In this document: piece by piece, positions 23,902 to 37,200 of the stretch
Position numbering within the stretch: the stretch's first letter is position 1
Layout of the letters: every line of letters starts with the position of its first letter
Assembly (NCBI GenBank): GCA_036023115.1
Contig: JAYKKT010000059.1
Coordinates: forward strand, 5,691,001-5,755,000
Origin: Brasenia schreberi
Taxonomy: Eukaryota > Streptophyta > Magnoliopsida > Nymphaeales > Cabombaceae
Reading direction: 5' to 3'
Length of the DNA: 64,000 nucleotides
The notes under the pieces: model-generated
Seen by the model: the letters and a program-made list of their open reading frames with translations, nothing else
Database searches by the model: none
What the model was told of the DNA's origin: nothing
Position numbers and translations under genes: made by a program

Positions 23902-24690
23902 TCAAAGAAGTAGTACTAGATTCTGACAAAACAAGGCTTTAAGGGCCTCGAATGACTCTACACACTTGGGTATCCAATCCCAAGTTCTTTCCTTGTTCAG
24001 TAACTCGGTCAATGGCGTTGATATCTTCGAAAAGTCTCTGATGAACTTTCGATAATAGTTTGTCAAACTTAGGAAACTCCTCAACTCAGAAACATCTCTC
24101 AGAGTTTCCCATCCCTCAATGGCACGGACTTTCTTTGGGTCCATACGAATTTCACCTCCGCCAATGATGTGCCCAAGAAAAGTAATGGTGTTCCTTGCAA
24201 ACTCATATTTTTCCCTCTTAATATAAAGAGAGTGTGACTTGAGTCTCTCAAAGACTAATGTGAGGTATTGGACATTCTCATCCAGGGTCCGACTGTAGAT
24301 CACAATATCATCAAGATATACAACCACTAACGCGTCGATATACCCTGCCAATACCTCGTTCATTAACCTACAGAATATTGTTCGAGCATTCGTGAGCCTA
24401 AAATGCATCACCAGGAACTCATATGCTCCATATCGAGTTAGCATGACCGTCTTGGCCTCATCCCCAGGTGCAATTCTCACCTGCCAGTAACTAGATCGTA
24501 GGTCCAACTTCGTGAACCACATGGCTCCATCAAGTCGATCGAAAAGGTCGGCTACTAGTGGGATCGGGTAGCGGTCATTCACCGTTATCTTGTTCAATGC
24601 CCGATAGTCAACACACATCCGTAGAGAACCATCAGATTTCTTCTGAAACAGTACTGGCGATCCGAAGGGTGACTTAGAAGGTTGTATCAT
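23902..24690 (-). pseudogene. Gypsy reverse transcriptase (and start of RNase H)
   Basis: A 262-aa open frame with RT blocks CVDYRALNKITVNDRYPIP, KLDLRSSYWQVRI, the catalytic YLDD near 24303-24320 and FLGHIIGG, then LRSFLSLTNYYRKFI and the RNase H approach. Upstream minus-strand frames (25266-24715) cover the protease-RT connection. Confidence 0.88.
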
Positions 24691-25266
24691 CCCTGCTTAC
24701 AAGAGCTCTCTCAACTATTTCTGGAGTTCTTCCAGCTCTGGAGGACTCATCCTATACGCGGCACGGGCTAGCATTTTCGCCCCCGGTTCTAGCACGATCT
24801 CATGGTCTGTCCATCGCCTATGTGGTGAAGTTTTTGGGAGATCTGTCGGCATCATGTCCTGGAAGTTGAGCAGTACCTGCTCAATCTCATGTCGAATCCT
24901 AAAGTCTCCGGAGTCCATCTCACATTCTCTCAAGACTGCAAACAATGTGGGGTGGCCTTTTCGAAGGCCGGTCTTGAGCTGCATTGCAGAAAAGTAAATT
25001 GCTCCGCAGGTTAGAAGATTAAGAGCTTTACCTGGGTCGCATTGAGGTACGAATCCAGGTTGGGTAGGATCCACGCATACCAAACCTCCGAGGTGTGGGG
25101 CAGCCATCATGCTCGCTGCCTTGAAGAAGTTGCATCTAAGGACTACTCCAAAATTGTCCATCGTGCTAACGATGAAATCCAAACTACCGCTCCAACACCC
25201 AACTATGAGGCGCCAAGCTCTGGCTAATCCAGTAACTCTAGAAGCACTCGTATTAACCGTTTTCAA

Positions 25267-26551
25267 TCACTGCTCGGACTGCTCTAGCCGTAAACCCCAC
25301 TGTGTAGGTAGAGATGTGGAAATGATCGAGTGAGATGCGTCGATGTCTGCTAAGGCGCACACTACGGCTGTGCCTAACTGTGCTTCTACGAACACAAGAC
25401 TACGGCGCGACTCTTCCTGCACACTTGCGGCACCTAAGAGCTGGAACGATACTACTTGGGCGTTGGAGCTAGCGCCAGCGTCCTCTGCTGCTTCATTAGC
25501 GATCATCGCGACAATTTTTGCCTTTTTAAAGCAAAATCTCATAAAATGCGGACCCCCACAAATGAAACATGTATCCTGATTCTTCAAATCTCTTGGAGCA
25601 TGTTTTTGCCTTTACCATTCGATCCTTTCTTTGATTTTGCAGATGATCTCTTATTCTTCTTTTCTTTGTTCCATTTCTTAGACTTATCCTTACTCGAACT
25701 CAATTTCTTTTTCTTTTTCTTGAAATTTTCATCAGTCTTATTAGACCTTAAGTCCACAAACGTCTCAACTGCTGTGATTGCTTCAATGACGGTTGAGGGA
25801 TCTTGGTGCCTAAGTTCAATTAGGGCCCAAGGCTGCAATCCCTGCTTGAAGTAGAACAACTTGTCCTCTTCTGCCATTCCCTTAACATCTAAGATAATGA
25901 AGCTAAATTTCTGCACATACTCATGCAGAGTACCTGTGCATCTGAGTTTTGATAGAAGCTCTCTGGCTCTATGACGACAGTTTGTAGGAGTGAACTACTT
26001 CCTAAGTTTCATGCGGAAACCTTCTCAAGTCGTGAAAAGTGGGGCACCACCACTGGTGGCTGCGTCCTCTAAGGTACGCCACCATAACTTCGCATCGTGT
26101 CTAAGAAAGACGATAGCCACTAGCACTTTGCAGTTTTCGGCTACCTAGGATACATCAAAGTATCGCTGCAAATCCCATATGAAATTCTCTAAGACTTTCC
26201 TATCTCTAACACCACTGAAGGGTGTCGGCTCGGGGATCTTCACTTTCGAAGAGTTAAAGTTAAGAGTGTGTGCCGTTTCACGCAATCCTACGGGTGAAAT
26301 TGGAGTATGAAGTGGGGTTCCTGGTTTAATGTCGGGTTGCTTTTGAAGTCTAGCAACCTGTACGGCTAGTTGGTTATGATTAGCCTTCATAGATCCTGAG
26401 TGGCTCTCATTGACTCTTGAGCTGCTCTCATGGAGTCTTGGTTGGCTTGTAGCGCCTTAAATCTCTGTAGCAAGATGGTCATAATATCATCATCTTCAGT
26501 CCATTGGAAATGACTGGTTTCTTCCTCGACTGCTCTCTTGGTATTTGGCAT
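25267..26551 (-). pseudogene. Gypsy gag and protease remnants
   Basis: An ATG at 26551-26549 opens MPNTKRAVEEETSHFQW; the frame breaks near 26393. Gag continues (IPEPTPFSGVRDRKVLENFI, then a lysine-rich stretch) to a CCHC knuckle CFICGGPHFMRFC near 25570. A protease-like ALADIDASHSIIS follows near 25340, with Ala at the usual Gly. Confidence 0.75.
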
Positions 26552-27576
26552 TTTATTATAATTCTTTTTGAGTTACAAGACTGACAAAACAGAACATCAG
26601 TCCAAACCGAAACAAACTACATAGTTAGCAGAAATTTTCTACGACCTGCATAGATGACTTCTGACCCAACTTCAGACTCTTCCAAAAATGCGTACAGACA
26701 CTAAAACTTAAATCCAAAGTTACAGGACTATAGACCGAACTATAGAGAACAACTACACCAAAATTCGGCTGAAACCGACTTCGTTTGCTCAGTCAAAGAC
26801 GCTACCAAAAAATGCCCAAATCCAAATTTTGTGGTTTTTCTGCAACTTACTGAAAAGCGGTTTTCCGGCGGTTTCCACCACTTTTTTTGGCGAATCCTCT
26901 ATTGGTAAGTCCACCTGAACCTATTAGGTATCACTACCACTAAACAATCACTTTATTAGTTTTAGTTTTTACCAAAACAGATCCAAAACCACAGATTTAT
27001 GCCCCCTCCTTCAAGGAGGGCGGTTACACCAACTGTTGGGCGTAACTGCACCCGCGCACGCACTGCGGGTGTGCTGGCCCTGGCGTCAATGCTGGGGCCT
27101 CCACCTGTCCACTCGGCATCTAACTGTCGCGCCTACTGTCTCCACCTGTCCTGGCCGACCCTAACTAGGCCAGGACCTAACCGACCCACACCAGACCGTG
27201 CGCTAACTACCTAGGACTCGGGTCAACTTGACCCATTAGGATCGAACCACGCCTAACCTAGGGTTAAACCAATTTTGCTTTGGTCAAGCTTAACGGACCA
27301 ACTTGACCTAGCCCACGCCCGGCTAGTTCCTAACCAACTAAGCTTGGTTCGACTCAACCCATTTTGACTCACACGTCTAACCTAGACATGACTTAGTCTT
27401 GGCTTGAACCTAACTCGACTAGACCTAGGTTCACATGACTTGGCTCAGGTTTATAAATACACCCGACCCTTACAAAGATAAATATTTACATGGACTAGGG
27501 GTGTGATACACATGCTGAAGCCCTCCGGATGAGGGGTGCATGCGAGCGCGCACGCCCACCAACTCACGTCTCGACA

Positions 27577-28147
27577 GACTCCACCCTCAATCCGGTTTTT
27601 GCTCAATCTTAAACCCTTGAATTGTTGGGAAAAACAAGACACATAAATGCATGATAAAATGCCCAAACAAGCCGCATATCCAAAATAAGCCTAATGAACC
27701 CGTACATAACACAAAAAACACAAGCAAAAACTTATTTGTGTGAGTGTGGACTTTGGTGGAGAAATCATCGTCCCATAGACAAACCTCGATAAAATGCAAC
27801 TACAACTCCAAAAGCATGTATCGGGCTTCGAGTCGATCTCGAACGTGCCTCGATCACCTACCAGCCAAAGGAACTTTATCAACACCACATATAAAAATTA
27901 GAAAACGAAGAGAGAGTGAAAACAATGTGTTTAAGGAGGATCCCTAATAACCTATTGGTACACGTCTGGATCGCAAATTATAGATTCAATCCAAATGATG
28001 CATCATTTAGCCACAATTGTCCCGTCTTATCCAAAATCGTCCCACCTTATCTCTATCCATGATCATGAAAAACTCTTGATTATTAGATCAAAAACTTTTC
28101 ATATAAAAGATAAATCAAAACCCAAACCACAAACTCAAGCCCGGCCC
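27577..28147. other. Spacer between the gypsy and copia remnants
   Basis: No gene or repeat boundary is recognised. Confidence 0.4.
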
Positions 28148-30555
28148 GACATGTGCACGTGTGGTATAGTGTGTGCTCCTCAAAGTCTTTGAATTAAGGT
28201 TAATTAACTACCAAATATATAAAAAGACTCGTGGGTTTGTTACATTATTCAATATGTGACTAAACTTTATCTCCTCTTCATTATCTTTTACAAAAGTCCC
28301 TCATACGTTACTTTTTACACTTTATAACTTTCACATATATTAATTAAATATTTAAGGATATCAACATGAATTAAATGTCATTAAATATGTGTTCAATTTA
28401 ACAATCTCTCACAAAGACCTTAAGTATAAAAATACCCTCTTAACTCAACCATCATATTACACTTTTAGTAATAATACCTTCCGGTTTGAACTGTTACTTG
28501 AGTTATCTAATATTACCCTTATAAGAACTAGGTGAACATAGGTCTTGAACCAGAACCTTGGGTGTAAAGGTATTTATTGGTAACAACATAATAAAAGGTG
28601 TGATACATTAATGGTCATCTATCCATATCGTATATCATGATTTACTTTAGAGTACAACCCAATTCTCCTATTACGGTCACACAATGTAAATCACTTAGTT
28701 GGGCATCTCTAATGATGTACTACTATCATCTTATCCTACGACTCAAACCCATTTAAAAAATAATGTCTTGTTAAACTTACAGTCATGACACTTTAGGTTT
28801 ATAAGAAACAGATACACAAATACTAAAAGTATCACATAATACAAAGTGTCATCATATTCATCCAACAACTTGTTACTATCACATTTAACCTACTTCGTGG
28901 GATCTCCACTCAATTAGGTTGGGTTGTCACTTCTTATAAATAAATCATAGATTTCAGTCTCATCCTCAACCTCAATTTATCAATTAAGGCTACGGATAAA
29001 CCTTTAGTCAAAGGATAAACTATGTTATCTTTCGATTCAATAAAATCTACAACCATGACCCCATTATACACACAAGCTCTTATAGACTTTAGTTTGACTT
29101 CGATGTGTCTTCGTTGCTTTTGATTGTACTTAAAATTATTGATCTTTAGCAATTGTAGTCATGTTATCACAGTGTACTGAAATTGTATGAAACAACTTCT
29201 TTACTATTAGTAAATTGGACATAAGTCCCTTAAGTCATTCAACTTTCAATTCAGTGTCATCCAAAGCGCATAATTCTTATACAAAGCCTTAGATGAATCA
29301 TATGAGTCTTAACATATTTACAATTTCTATATTCACATCTTTATAAAACTTTCTCAATATAATGATACTGAGAGTCTACTATATCATTAGTAAATCTTGT
29401 GATTTTAAACCATAAAATCACATCAGTCATAGTCATGTCCTTCATCTCAAACTTACTACATAAGAACGACTTACTCTCATTTACTATTCTTATATCTAAA
29501 CTAAACAATAATATATCATCTACGTAGGCAAAAAATTATGAAAACGTTATTAATTAACTTTCAACAAACACACTTATCACTAGAAAGAAAGTCAAAAGAT
29601 AATATCACATAATCAATTTTTTCATACCATTATTTAGGTTGTTTGTTTCAAACCATATAATGATTTAACAAGCTTACGCACCTTAGACTTATTCCCACGA
29701 GTAATAAATCCCTCTAATTGATCCATATAAAATTTCTCATATAAGTTACCATATAGTTGTACCGACACAAAAAGAAGGATGGTGGTGGAGTAAAGTAGTG
29801 CAAAATAAAATCAAGGTAAAGAGGGTATGTTACAAATTACATTAAACTCGTGGGCCTGTTCGGTAACAAAATTTTCCTCTACCATTTGATACTTGGAACA
29901 AATTTTTCCTCTACCATTTGATACTTAAGGAACTTAGTCACAAAATACTTTTCAAGATCAAGGTCTTCAGTATTGTATTTCCGATACAAGGCAGTCCACA
30001 AATCTTTTGCTGTCATAAAAGGAAAAATAGTATATATCAAATAAAATATTTAACAGATAAAATAAAACTGTGACACATGGTGTCTTCCTTTCACTTAGTG
30101 ATTCTATCCTAGTTGTATCATCAGTTAACCAAATTTTTATATGTTGTTTTTAACATTTAAAATATAAACTACCAAACTTTTTCGACATCAAGGTCAAGTC
30201 GACCTTAGGTTAGATGGAAGCAGAAGTAGATTATAGTAAAAAATAATTTATCTAAGATTGTTTGGACCCGCTCCGACCCAACTTGGCATACATGTGCACG
30301 CGTGTGTAGTATAACATGCCCTCTTCAAGATCTTTGAATCAAGGTGTATGAGTTACCAATTAATAACAAAACTCAAAGATTTATCATATTCTTCAATATC
30401 ATACTAAACTTTACATTCTTAAATGAGACTAAATTTTGCCCCCTCTAGATCATCTTTTGCAAAAGTCTCTCCTAAGTTACTTTTGCATTTTAGGACTTTA
30501 ATATATCTTAATTAAATATTTAGAGATACCACATCAATTAAATATGTCGTTAAAT
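28148..30555 (-). mobile_element. Decayed Ty1-copia element with diverged LTRs
   Basis: Segments at about 28148-28403 and 30290-30555 are diverged direct repeats (shared ATGTGCACG, TTTTGCAAAAGTC/TTTTACAAAAGTC, TTAATTAAATATTTA). Between them, on the minus strand, are gag (DLWTALYRKYNTED near 30000-29930), RT (GFITRGNKSKVRKLVKSLYG near 29720-29650) and an RNase H tail (RRHIEVKLKSIRACVYNG, VYPLTKGL at 29152-28934). It is riddled with stops. An RTE scrap sits at 29762-29846. The right LTR ends about 310 bp before the uL23m start codon. Confidence 0.7.
29762..29846 (+). mobile_element. Internal RTE fragment inside the copia remnant
   Basis: It matches 56177-56260 of the long RTE copy almost base for base. 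It has neither RTE end, so its mode of arrival is unclear. Confidence 0.7.
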
Positions 30556-30800
30556 GCACGTGAAGGAGGATTTAGGTAGCCTTTGGAGAGAGGGACCGAC
30601 GTTGGAAAAGGCACACATATACCCAAAACGCTCTCCCACCCATATTATTCTCTCTCTCTCTCTGGATAACGCGGTGCCGGACGACAGAGGCATTCAGTTC
30701 CGTTGCATGAGATATCCGAATGCGATCCAGTTCTGGATTACCAAATAGGTCATGACTCTGGCGTAGTCCGCGACGACGGCCATTGGATAACAATGTACGC

Positions 30801-30807
30801 GCGCGCG

Positions 30808-30866
<59 letters not shown>
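30801..30866. repeat. CG/CA/GA microsatellite in the uL23m 5' leader
   Basis: A short CG run, a CA run and a GA run of about 25 repeats end 1 nt before the ATG at 30868. Polymorphic leader repeats of this kind can affect promoter or translation strength; that is inference here. Confidence 0.9.
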
Positions 30867-30867
<1 letters not shown>

Positions 30868-31638
30868 ATGGCGGGCAGGTTGGGAAGAAGACTTGTTCAC
30901 TTTGCAAACTTACCCATAAAGCTGCTTATGCCCTCTAAACTAGAAAATATAACGGAAATCGCCATCAAAACCATCCCATCTGCTTCCAAGGTGCCTCTCT
31001 CGCGCGCGCTTTGTTTTGTGGGTTCATACGATTTCTCTTTTTAGTTTCTGTTATTGGTTTGCTGGTGTTCGAAGCTTTGGTTAATAGTGGATTAATAGCA
31101 TGCTTGCCCATGGCACAAACGTATTTCCTCTTTTGCCCCCCTTTTTTAGGTTATCCCCTTGTTCTCGTATATGCAGTTATGCCATGCTCTTTTCATGTCA
31201 TCCAGCAAAATGGGGTTTTAATTTTCGGTCATTTATGTGACTTTGTATATGTAGATTGAGATAAAGAGGGTGCTTGAGAGTCTGTATGGATTTGAGGTCG
31301 ACAATGTGCGCACACTGAACATGGAAGGCAAGAAAAAGAAAAGGGGAGGTATTGTTTTTGCTAAACCTGATTACAAGAAGGCATATGTGACCCTTAAAAG
31401 GCCACTATCTCTTCCTTCAAATTTGTATCCAATTCGTTTGCTTGAAGAGGAGAAAACAATGAGTAATAAGCAGTCAAAATCGAGTATTGTTAATCAGCAA
31501 GAGGCAAGGACTCATTGGCTTGATAGCACAGAGGGAGGTTGCTCTAAGGTTGAAAGGAAGAAAACTAAGAATGGCAGTGAAGAAGCTGAGGGCAAGAAAT
31601 TCCCTTGGAGTTATATGTCTTCTTGGAAACAAATGTAA
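30868..31638 (+). CDS. Mitochondrial ribosomal protein uL23m (L23/L15e family)
   Basis: Exons 30868-30990 and 31255-31638 join in phase 0 into 168 aa. Exon 1 reads MAGRLGRRLVHFANLPIKLL and ends at ITEIAIKTIPSASK. Exon 2 holds IEIKRVLESLYGFEVDNVRT, NMEGKKKKRGGI, DYKKAYVTL and a basic tail ending in WSYMSSWKQM. The uL23 fold signature (VLESLYGFEV-VRTLN-G-KKKRGG-DYKKAYVTL) is clear. The family is a single-domain 60S/50S-type protein near the tunnel exit, and the plant members with this N-terminus are assigned to mitochondria. The start is supported by the conserved MxxRLGRR-VHFANLPIKLLMP. Borders are AAG/gtgcct and gtag/ATTGAG. No lesion is seen. The leader is a GA repeat. Confidence 0.88.
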
Positions 31639-34253
31639 TAAGTGTCAGATTCAGGCATTCAGCATAGTTTTTCAATGTCTTATCTGATACTTGATGTAAC
31701 TTCATCTAGATATATTTTAGACTGTTCATCGGTTCTTTTTGATCTTCTCTATGTTCATTGACACCTTTAATGTAATGATGGCCTGCATAAAATAACCTTG
31801 GTTTTTCGACCTTTGAGTGTTATATTTGAGCCCATCTTTGATGTGGACGTTTTTGTTGGATAGTGTTTCATGTTGTGCTGTATGCTCGTGAAGGAATTTG
31901 TATAGTTCGTAATGACAGCGTAGTTCCATGTTATTGTTTAATGCTCTGATAGACAATCACTTAGAGATTCATATATAGGGTATGTGATTGAGAATTATTT
32001 ACTTGTTTGCACATATGTAGACGAAGAGGATTCCTCTAGAGGTACAACTATGCATTGTTCCTCTATGCATGTTAGCACATTTAGCATGTATAGAAAACAC
32101 ATTTGAGATCAGCTCAAATTATCTTCTTGGTAGAAGATGTTGGTTTCAAGAGGACCAATGGAAATGCTAGTTGGGTGGAGCAAGGCAAGAATTTGGTGGT
32201 TTTCACAGGTTACTAGCCTTTCAAATTGGTCACAACACGTTAACTTGGTGAACAAGAACAAGGTCATTTTCAGATGAGCCGTCGGTGCACCTACAAAGAA
32301 CATAAGATACGATGTTAATAAGTCAAAGAGGTTGTATTCTTCATCCTTTTCAAAATCTGTCTCCCATGAAAATGAGATGAAGGTCTCATGAAGACAGTGA
32401 AGTTTGGGTGACCATTCCCATCTGGACTTTGATTAAATTCAATGTGCAGAACGAGAATGGTTGTTGATAATAATGGATTAATTTCTTCCCTTGAGCTCCT
32501 TGGAAGGGTTACCTCCTGTAAAGTTCGGAATTGAACTGGCCGAATCAACCCCAAATTTTACATAGATCTTTTTTTTAAAGAGTACAAAATGATGTTTAAT
32601 TACAACCAAAGAAAGATGAAAATTACAATAAGTGCCCGTCTGAGCTTCGTTTGGAACTCTTCTCACCCTGCTTTCACAATATCCAAAGACTTACAAAGTT
32701 GCTTATTTGTATCTTTTTGGTCATCACCATGGGATCCAATCTAAGAGAAATCCAATAGATACCCAATATCGCCAATAAAAGAGATCCAGTGAGAGAGTTC
32801 ACTGTCCACTTGAATGTTATAGCAGAAACATCTAGAAGAGAGATATCCCAGCAGTACCGTGTGTCAAGTGCTGAAGGAGATTATGTAGTCAAAGACCTGG
32901 TCCATACCTAGACAGATAGCTCCTAAGGGCTGGACTAGGTTGGAGAGTCCAAAATAGAACTGGAATCAGGAATATCAGTTCCGAGCCAAAGTTCCATGAT
33001 GCAAATGGGCCCTTAGGGTTGCTTATCAAGTGTGAAAACAAGAAAAACAGAAAACTTTGCCCATGCACAACTGGATGCTAGGTGAGTCAATATTGGCTTG
33101 CCTAGACCTAGTCAAGGACTAGTCATCCATTAGCCTTGATTTTGGCATAATATCAAGAAGCTTCAGCAGACACGTGAACAGTGAAGGTCTGAAAGTTTTA
33201 ATGTTCTGTATCTAAGGGAACTAATTTCCTAGCTTATCAACTTACGCTCTGAATCCTGGAACTTGATAAATGTTGGAAGGATAAAGTGCCAGAGTGATAA
33301 AGTGCCAGAGTGCTTTACTATGTCTTTGGTGCTGTAGCATCTTCTATTACTGGGTTGGGTTCTTCCCTGAAAATGAAAGCAAACAGAAAGCTTTTACTCC
33401 TCTTTTTCTGAAATGACAAAGGCAAATATTTTCCCACTGGAAAACCACATAGAGGAACCCACTTTTCATATTATGGACCAAGCTGGTAGATGGCATTTCC
33501 AGTCATTAGATCTGAACAATGATACTGATGAATCTCTGGATGATGAGGTAACCGATCAAAGAGAGTGCAGTGTCACCCCCTTGTTGGAAAAACAATTGAG
33601 ACCCTCACCTCATCACATTCGTGCTAAATATGCAAATATGCCTCCTCATTACATCAGTCTTTCTGTAGTCACCACCTTTTCTTCAGGTAATTAAAAGTGT
33701 AGCCCCATTATAAAGTGAACCATTGTATCATCCATCAAGTATCTCAGAAGATGCAGGGGTGTTTGAGCAGGAGTTACCCTTGGAAGACTGGATTATAGTT
33801 GCTCAAACATTCCTTTGTTTAGGAATTGGTAAGTTCACTCAAAAGTGTCGGGCATCACCCTGTACTCTCTATTTGCAACTTGAAAAGTATTCTTAAACAA
33901 AAGTTGAAGGATGCCTCACAAGGCATTAGTTGCTTGTGGTTTGGAGAATATGTTAAGTATGTAACAGAACAACAGGTAGAAAAGCGGATCTATTTGAATT
34001 GACACTTCATTCTGATATCCACATACAACAGGGGCACTATAGCTTCATAATGACAGTTTACTGGCACCCTTCGACTGCGTTTGTTTATTTTCATTTGCTT
34101 GGATGCTTTTTCCTTTTGAACTCTTTTCATATATTGTGCTTCAATTTTCGTCCAAGATTTATTGTTTAATGTTTTTAATGGTAATGGCCAGGGAAAGCAT
34201 GGCCCTGACCCAGTTCCATAACAAAACTGCACGGGCCCTAAGGGCCCGTGCTC
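31639..34253. other. uL23m 3' region and unrecognised intergenic DNA
   Basis: The first few hundred bases are likely 3' UTR. From 32.1 to 34.0 kb I recognise no gene or transposon; a 93-codon frame at 33413-33694 has no family resemblance. Beyond about 34.0 kb the sequence is probably LTR of the neighbouring copia element. Confidence 0.4.
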
Positions 34254-37200
34254 CTATTACATTAACACCTCCTTTAATCTTACGGGGTATAAACTGAAAG
34301 TTTGTCTAACAAGAATTGAAACCGAGTAGCCGATATGGACTTGGTGAAAAAAATCTGCTAATTGCATCTCAGATGTGACATAGCATAGTGAAAGCTTCTT
34401 ATTTAGATACTCTTCTAGAAGAAAGTGGCAATCCATCTCGATATGCTTCGTCCTTTTGTGGAAAATGTTGTTGGAGGCAATGTACATGGCGCTTTTGTTG
34501 TTGTAATACATGATGGCAGGACGCTGCAAAGTAACTCCCATATATGCTAGAATAGTTGTGATCCAAGAGATCTCCATTGCAACCGTAATCATGACTCGAT
34601 ATTCAGTTTTAGTGGATGAGAGCGACACTTTTTGTTACTTTTTGCACTTCCAAGAGATGAGAGATTTGCCTAGAAAAATACAAAAACCAGTCGTAGAGTG
34701 TCTATCGTTGATATCTCCACCCCAAACAATATCCGTATATATAGATAAATCAAAAGAGAAAGAAGAAGTTAAGATAACCCCCTTGTTAACAGTATTTCTA
34801 ACATATCGAATAATGCGTAAAACAACACTCATATGAATAGAAATTGGTGCCTGCTGAAATTGACTTGTTGTGTGGACTGCATGAGAAATATCTGGTCTGG
34901 TAATAGTAAGATAGGTAAGGGCACCTATGAGTTGTCGATTCGGGTAATTTCTCACCATAAGTGGATCTTAACTTGGTGCCTATAACTTCTAGTGTGTCAA
35001 CGATTTTGGTATTTGTAAGACCAGATTTTTCAATGATATCATTGACAAATTTTGTTTGAGACATAAAGTATCCACAATTGTTTTTAGTTATTTCAATACC
35101 TAAAAAGTAATTTATAAGGCCTAAGTCTTTCATGTCAAATTCATGATGAAGATTAAGTTTAACTTCAGTAATTCCTGCTTCATCACTCCCTATGATGATC
35201 GTATCATCCATATACAAAAGTAAGATAACAATACCTGATTCAGTTTTATGTACAAACAAGACAGAATTAGTATAGCAAGTCGTAAAATTGTGCAAATGCA
35301 TGAATTTTTCAAATCGATCACACCAAGCTTTAGGAGCTTGTTTCAAACCATACAGAGCTTTTTGCAATTTAAGAGCATGATTAGGAGGAACATTGAAACC
35401 AAGAGGACTCATGTAAACTTCTTTATTCAAATAACCATTCAGAAAAGCATTCTTAACATCAAGTTGATATATATCCCATTGCCTAATCGCACTAATGGTT
35501 ATGAAAATTCTAATTATGGTCATTCTAACTACTGGAGCAAAGGTTTAATCATAGTCAATTCCATATTCTTGAGTATAACCTTTAGCAACTAGTCTGGCTT
35601 TATATCTCTCGATGTGACCATTGCTATGAGTTTTGATTTTGTAGGATCATCGACATTCATGACTTTCTTATCCTTTGGTATAGGTGCTAGTACTACTATC
35701 CATGTCTGAGCTTTGTCAAGGGCGTTGAGTTCATCTTTTGTAACATCTTCCCATTCTGGAATACCTTTGGCTTGATGATAGAATCTGAGACGAAGAGTGA
35801 CAATCAAGTTTTTTCTTCGTAGTTCAAAAAGATTCATATGACACAAATCGTTGGGGAGGTCTTGAGACTCTAGGTTCTAAACTCGTATTATCAGGTTCTA
35901 TACGGGTATCATTGGTTTCTCTAGCGTGTCTTGTATAATGTGAGGAAAAGGGTTCAACAATTGATTGAGTATCAATAAGTGTATGCATTGTATCACTATC
36001 TTCAACAGGGTTGTCTTGATGATCTACTGAGTCACAATCATTATCTTCTTCTAGATCAAAAAAGTCTTGAGATATGAAGGATTCAGAATTTTCTAAGGGT
36101 TTAGACTTGTAATAAGCATCATTCTCAAAAAAATTTACATACTTAAAAACATATAATTTGTCTTCTATGGGATCAAAATACCTATAACCCTTCTTGTCTA
36201 TGCCATAACCAAGAAATACACATTCAATTGTCTTAGGTGACAGTTTATCATTTTTATCTGTATACACAAAACAGTTACATCCAAAAACTCTAAGTTGTTC
36301 ATAGTATAGAGGGATATTATATAATTTTTGAAAAGGTGAAGTATTCTCAATATTAGACGAAAGCATTCTATTTATAAGATAGACTGCAGTAAGAGTAGCT
36401 TCGGCCCATAAACATTTAGGAACATTACTAGCAATTAATATAATTCAATATGTTTCAATAATATGTCTATGTTTTCTTTCTGCTAGACCATTTTGTTGGG
36501 GTGTTTTAGTGCATGACTTTTGATGAACAATTCCATTTGATTTAATAAATTTTTGGAATTCATTTGACATATATTTTCCTCTCGAATCCGATCTAAAGAT
36601 CTTAATGGTGGCTCCAAATTGATTTTGAATCATATTACAAAAGACTACAAATTTTTCAAATACTTCGAATTTATGTTTTAAGATATATATATATATATAT
36701 AAGTAAAACGAGTAAAGTTATCAACAAAAATAACATAGTATTGAACTCCTCCTTTAGAAACAACGGGCGCGGGGCCCCAAACATCAGAATGTATTAAATC
36801 AAAAGCTTTGTTTGGTACATAGTTTCTTTCTCCAAAAGGAAGATGATGCATTTTTCCAAGGATATAATCTTTACATTCAAACTTTTTCTCTCTAATTGTT
36901 TTCATCAAAGGAATGTTAAATAATTTTTTAGAGTCCAAGTATCCAAGTTTTTTATTATGCCAAAGAGTAGCATCTTAGGCTATATTGCAAAACTCACATT
37001 TTGGCATAACAAGATAGTCCATTTTGTATAGTCCACTTTCTTTATGGCCTTAACCAATCACCTTCCTCGATAAGTGATCTATACCACACACTGTTGGGTT
37101 GAGAAAGTGACTATACAATTATTGTCACATATTTGAGCAACCGAAAGCAAGTTTAAATTAAGTTTTGGTATAAAATTTACGTTTTGAATCTTAAAATTTT

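Larger units (their letters stand above)
20540..27576 (-). mobile_element. Ty3-gypsy chromovirus, decayed
   Basis: Minus-strand order is LTR, gag, protease, RT, RNase H remnant, integrase, chromodomain, LTR, as in chromoviruses. The left LTR (20540-22104, about 1.56 kb) starts TGTCACGG and ends CCGTGACA. The right copy retains only about 27000-27576, matching 21525-22104. A purine tract (minus-strand TTGGAGGAGAG) abuts the left LTR. Frames are broken in several places. No 5-bp target duplication is seen (TGGCC at left, GACTC at right), and about 1 kb of the right LTR plus the primer site is gone, so the right side has been rearranged. Confidence 0.9.

Noticed and set aside
27577..27600. Purine-rich minus-strand tract next to the right gypsy LTR as a second element's PPT
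   Set aside because: No chromodomain or pol sequence follows to the right, so a second element is not supported.
33413..33694. 93-codon open frame
   Set aside because: No recognisable domain, no splice context and no conserved motif; chance length in AT-rich DNA is plausible.
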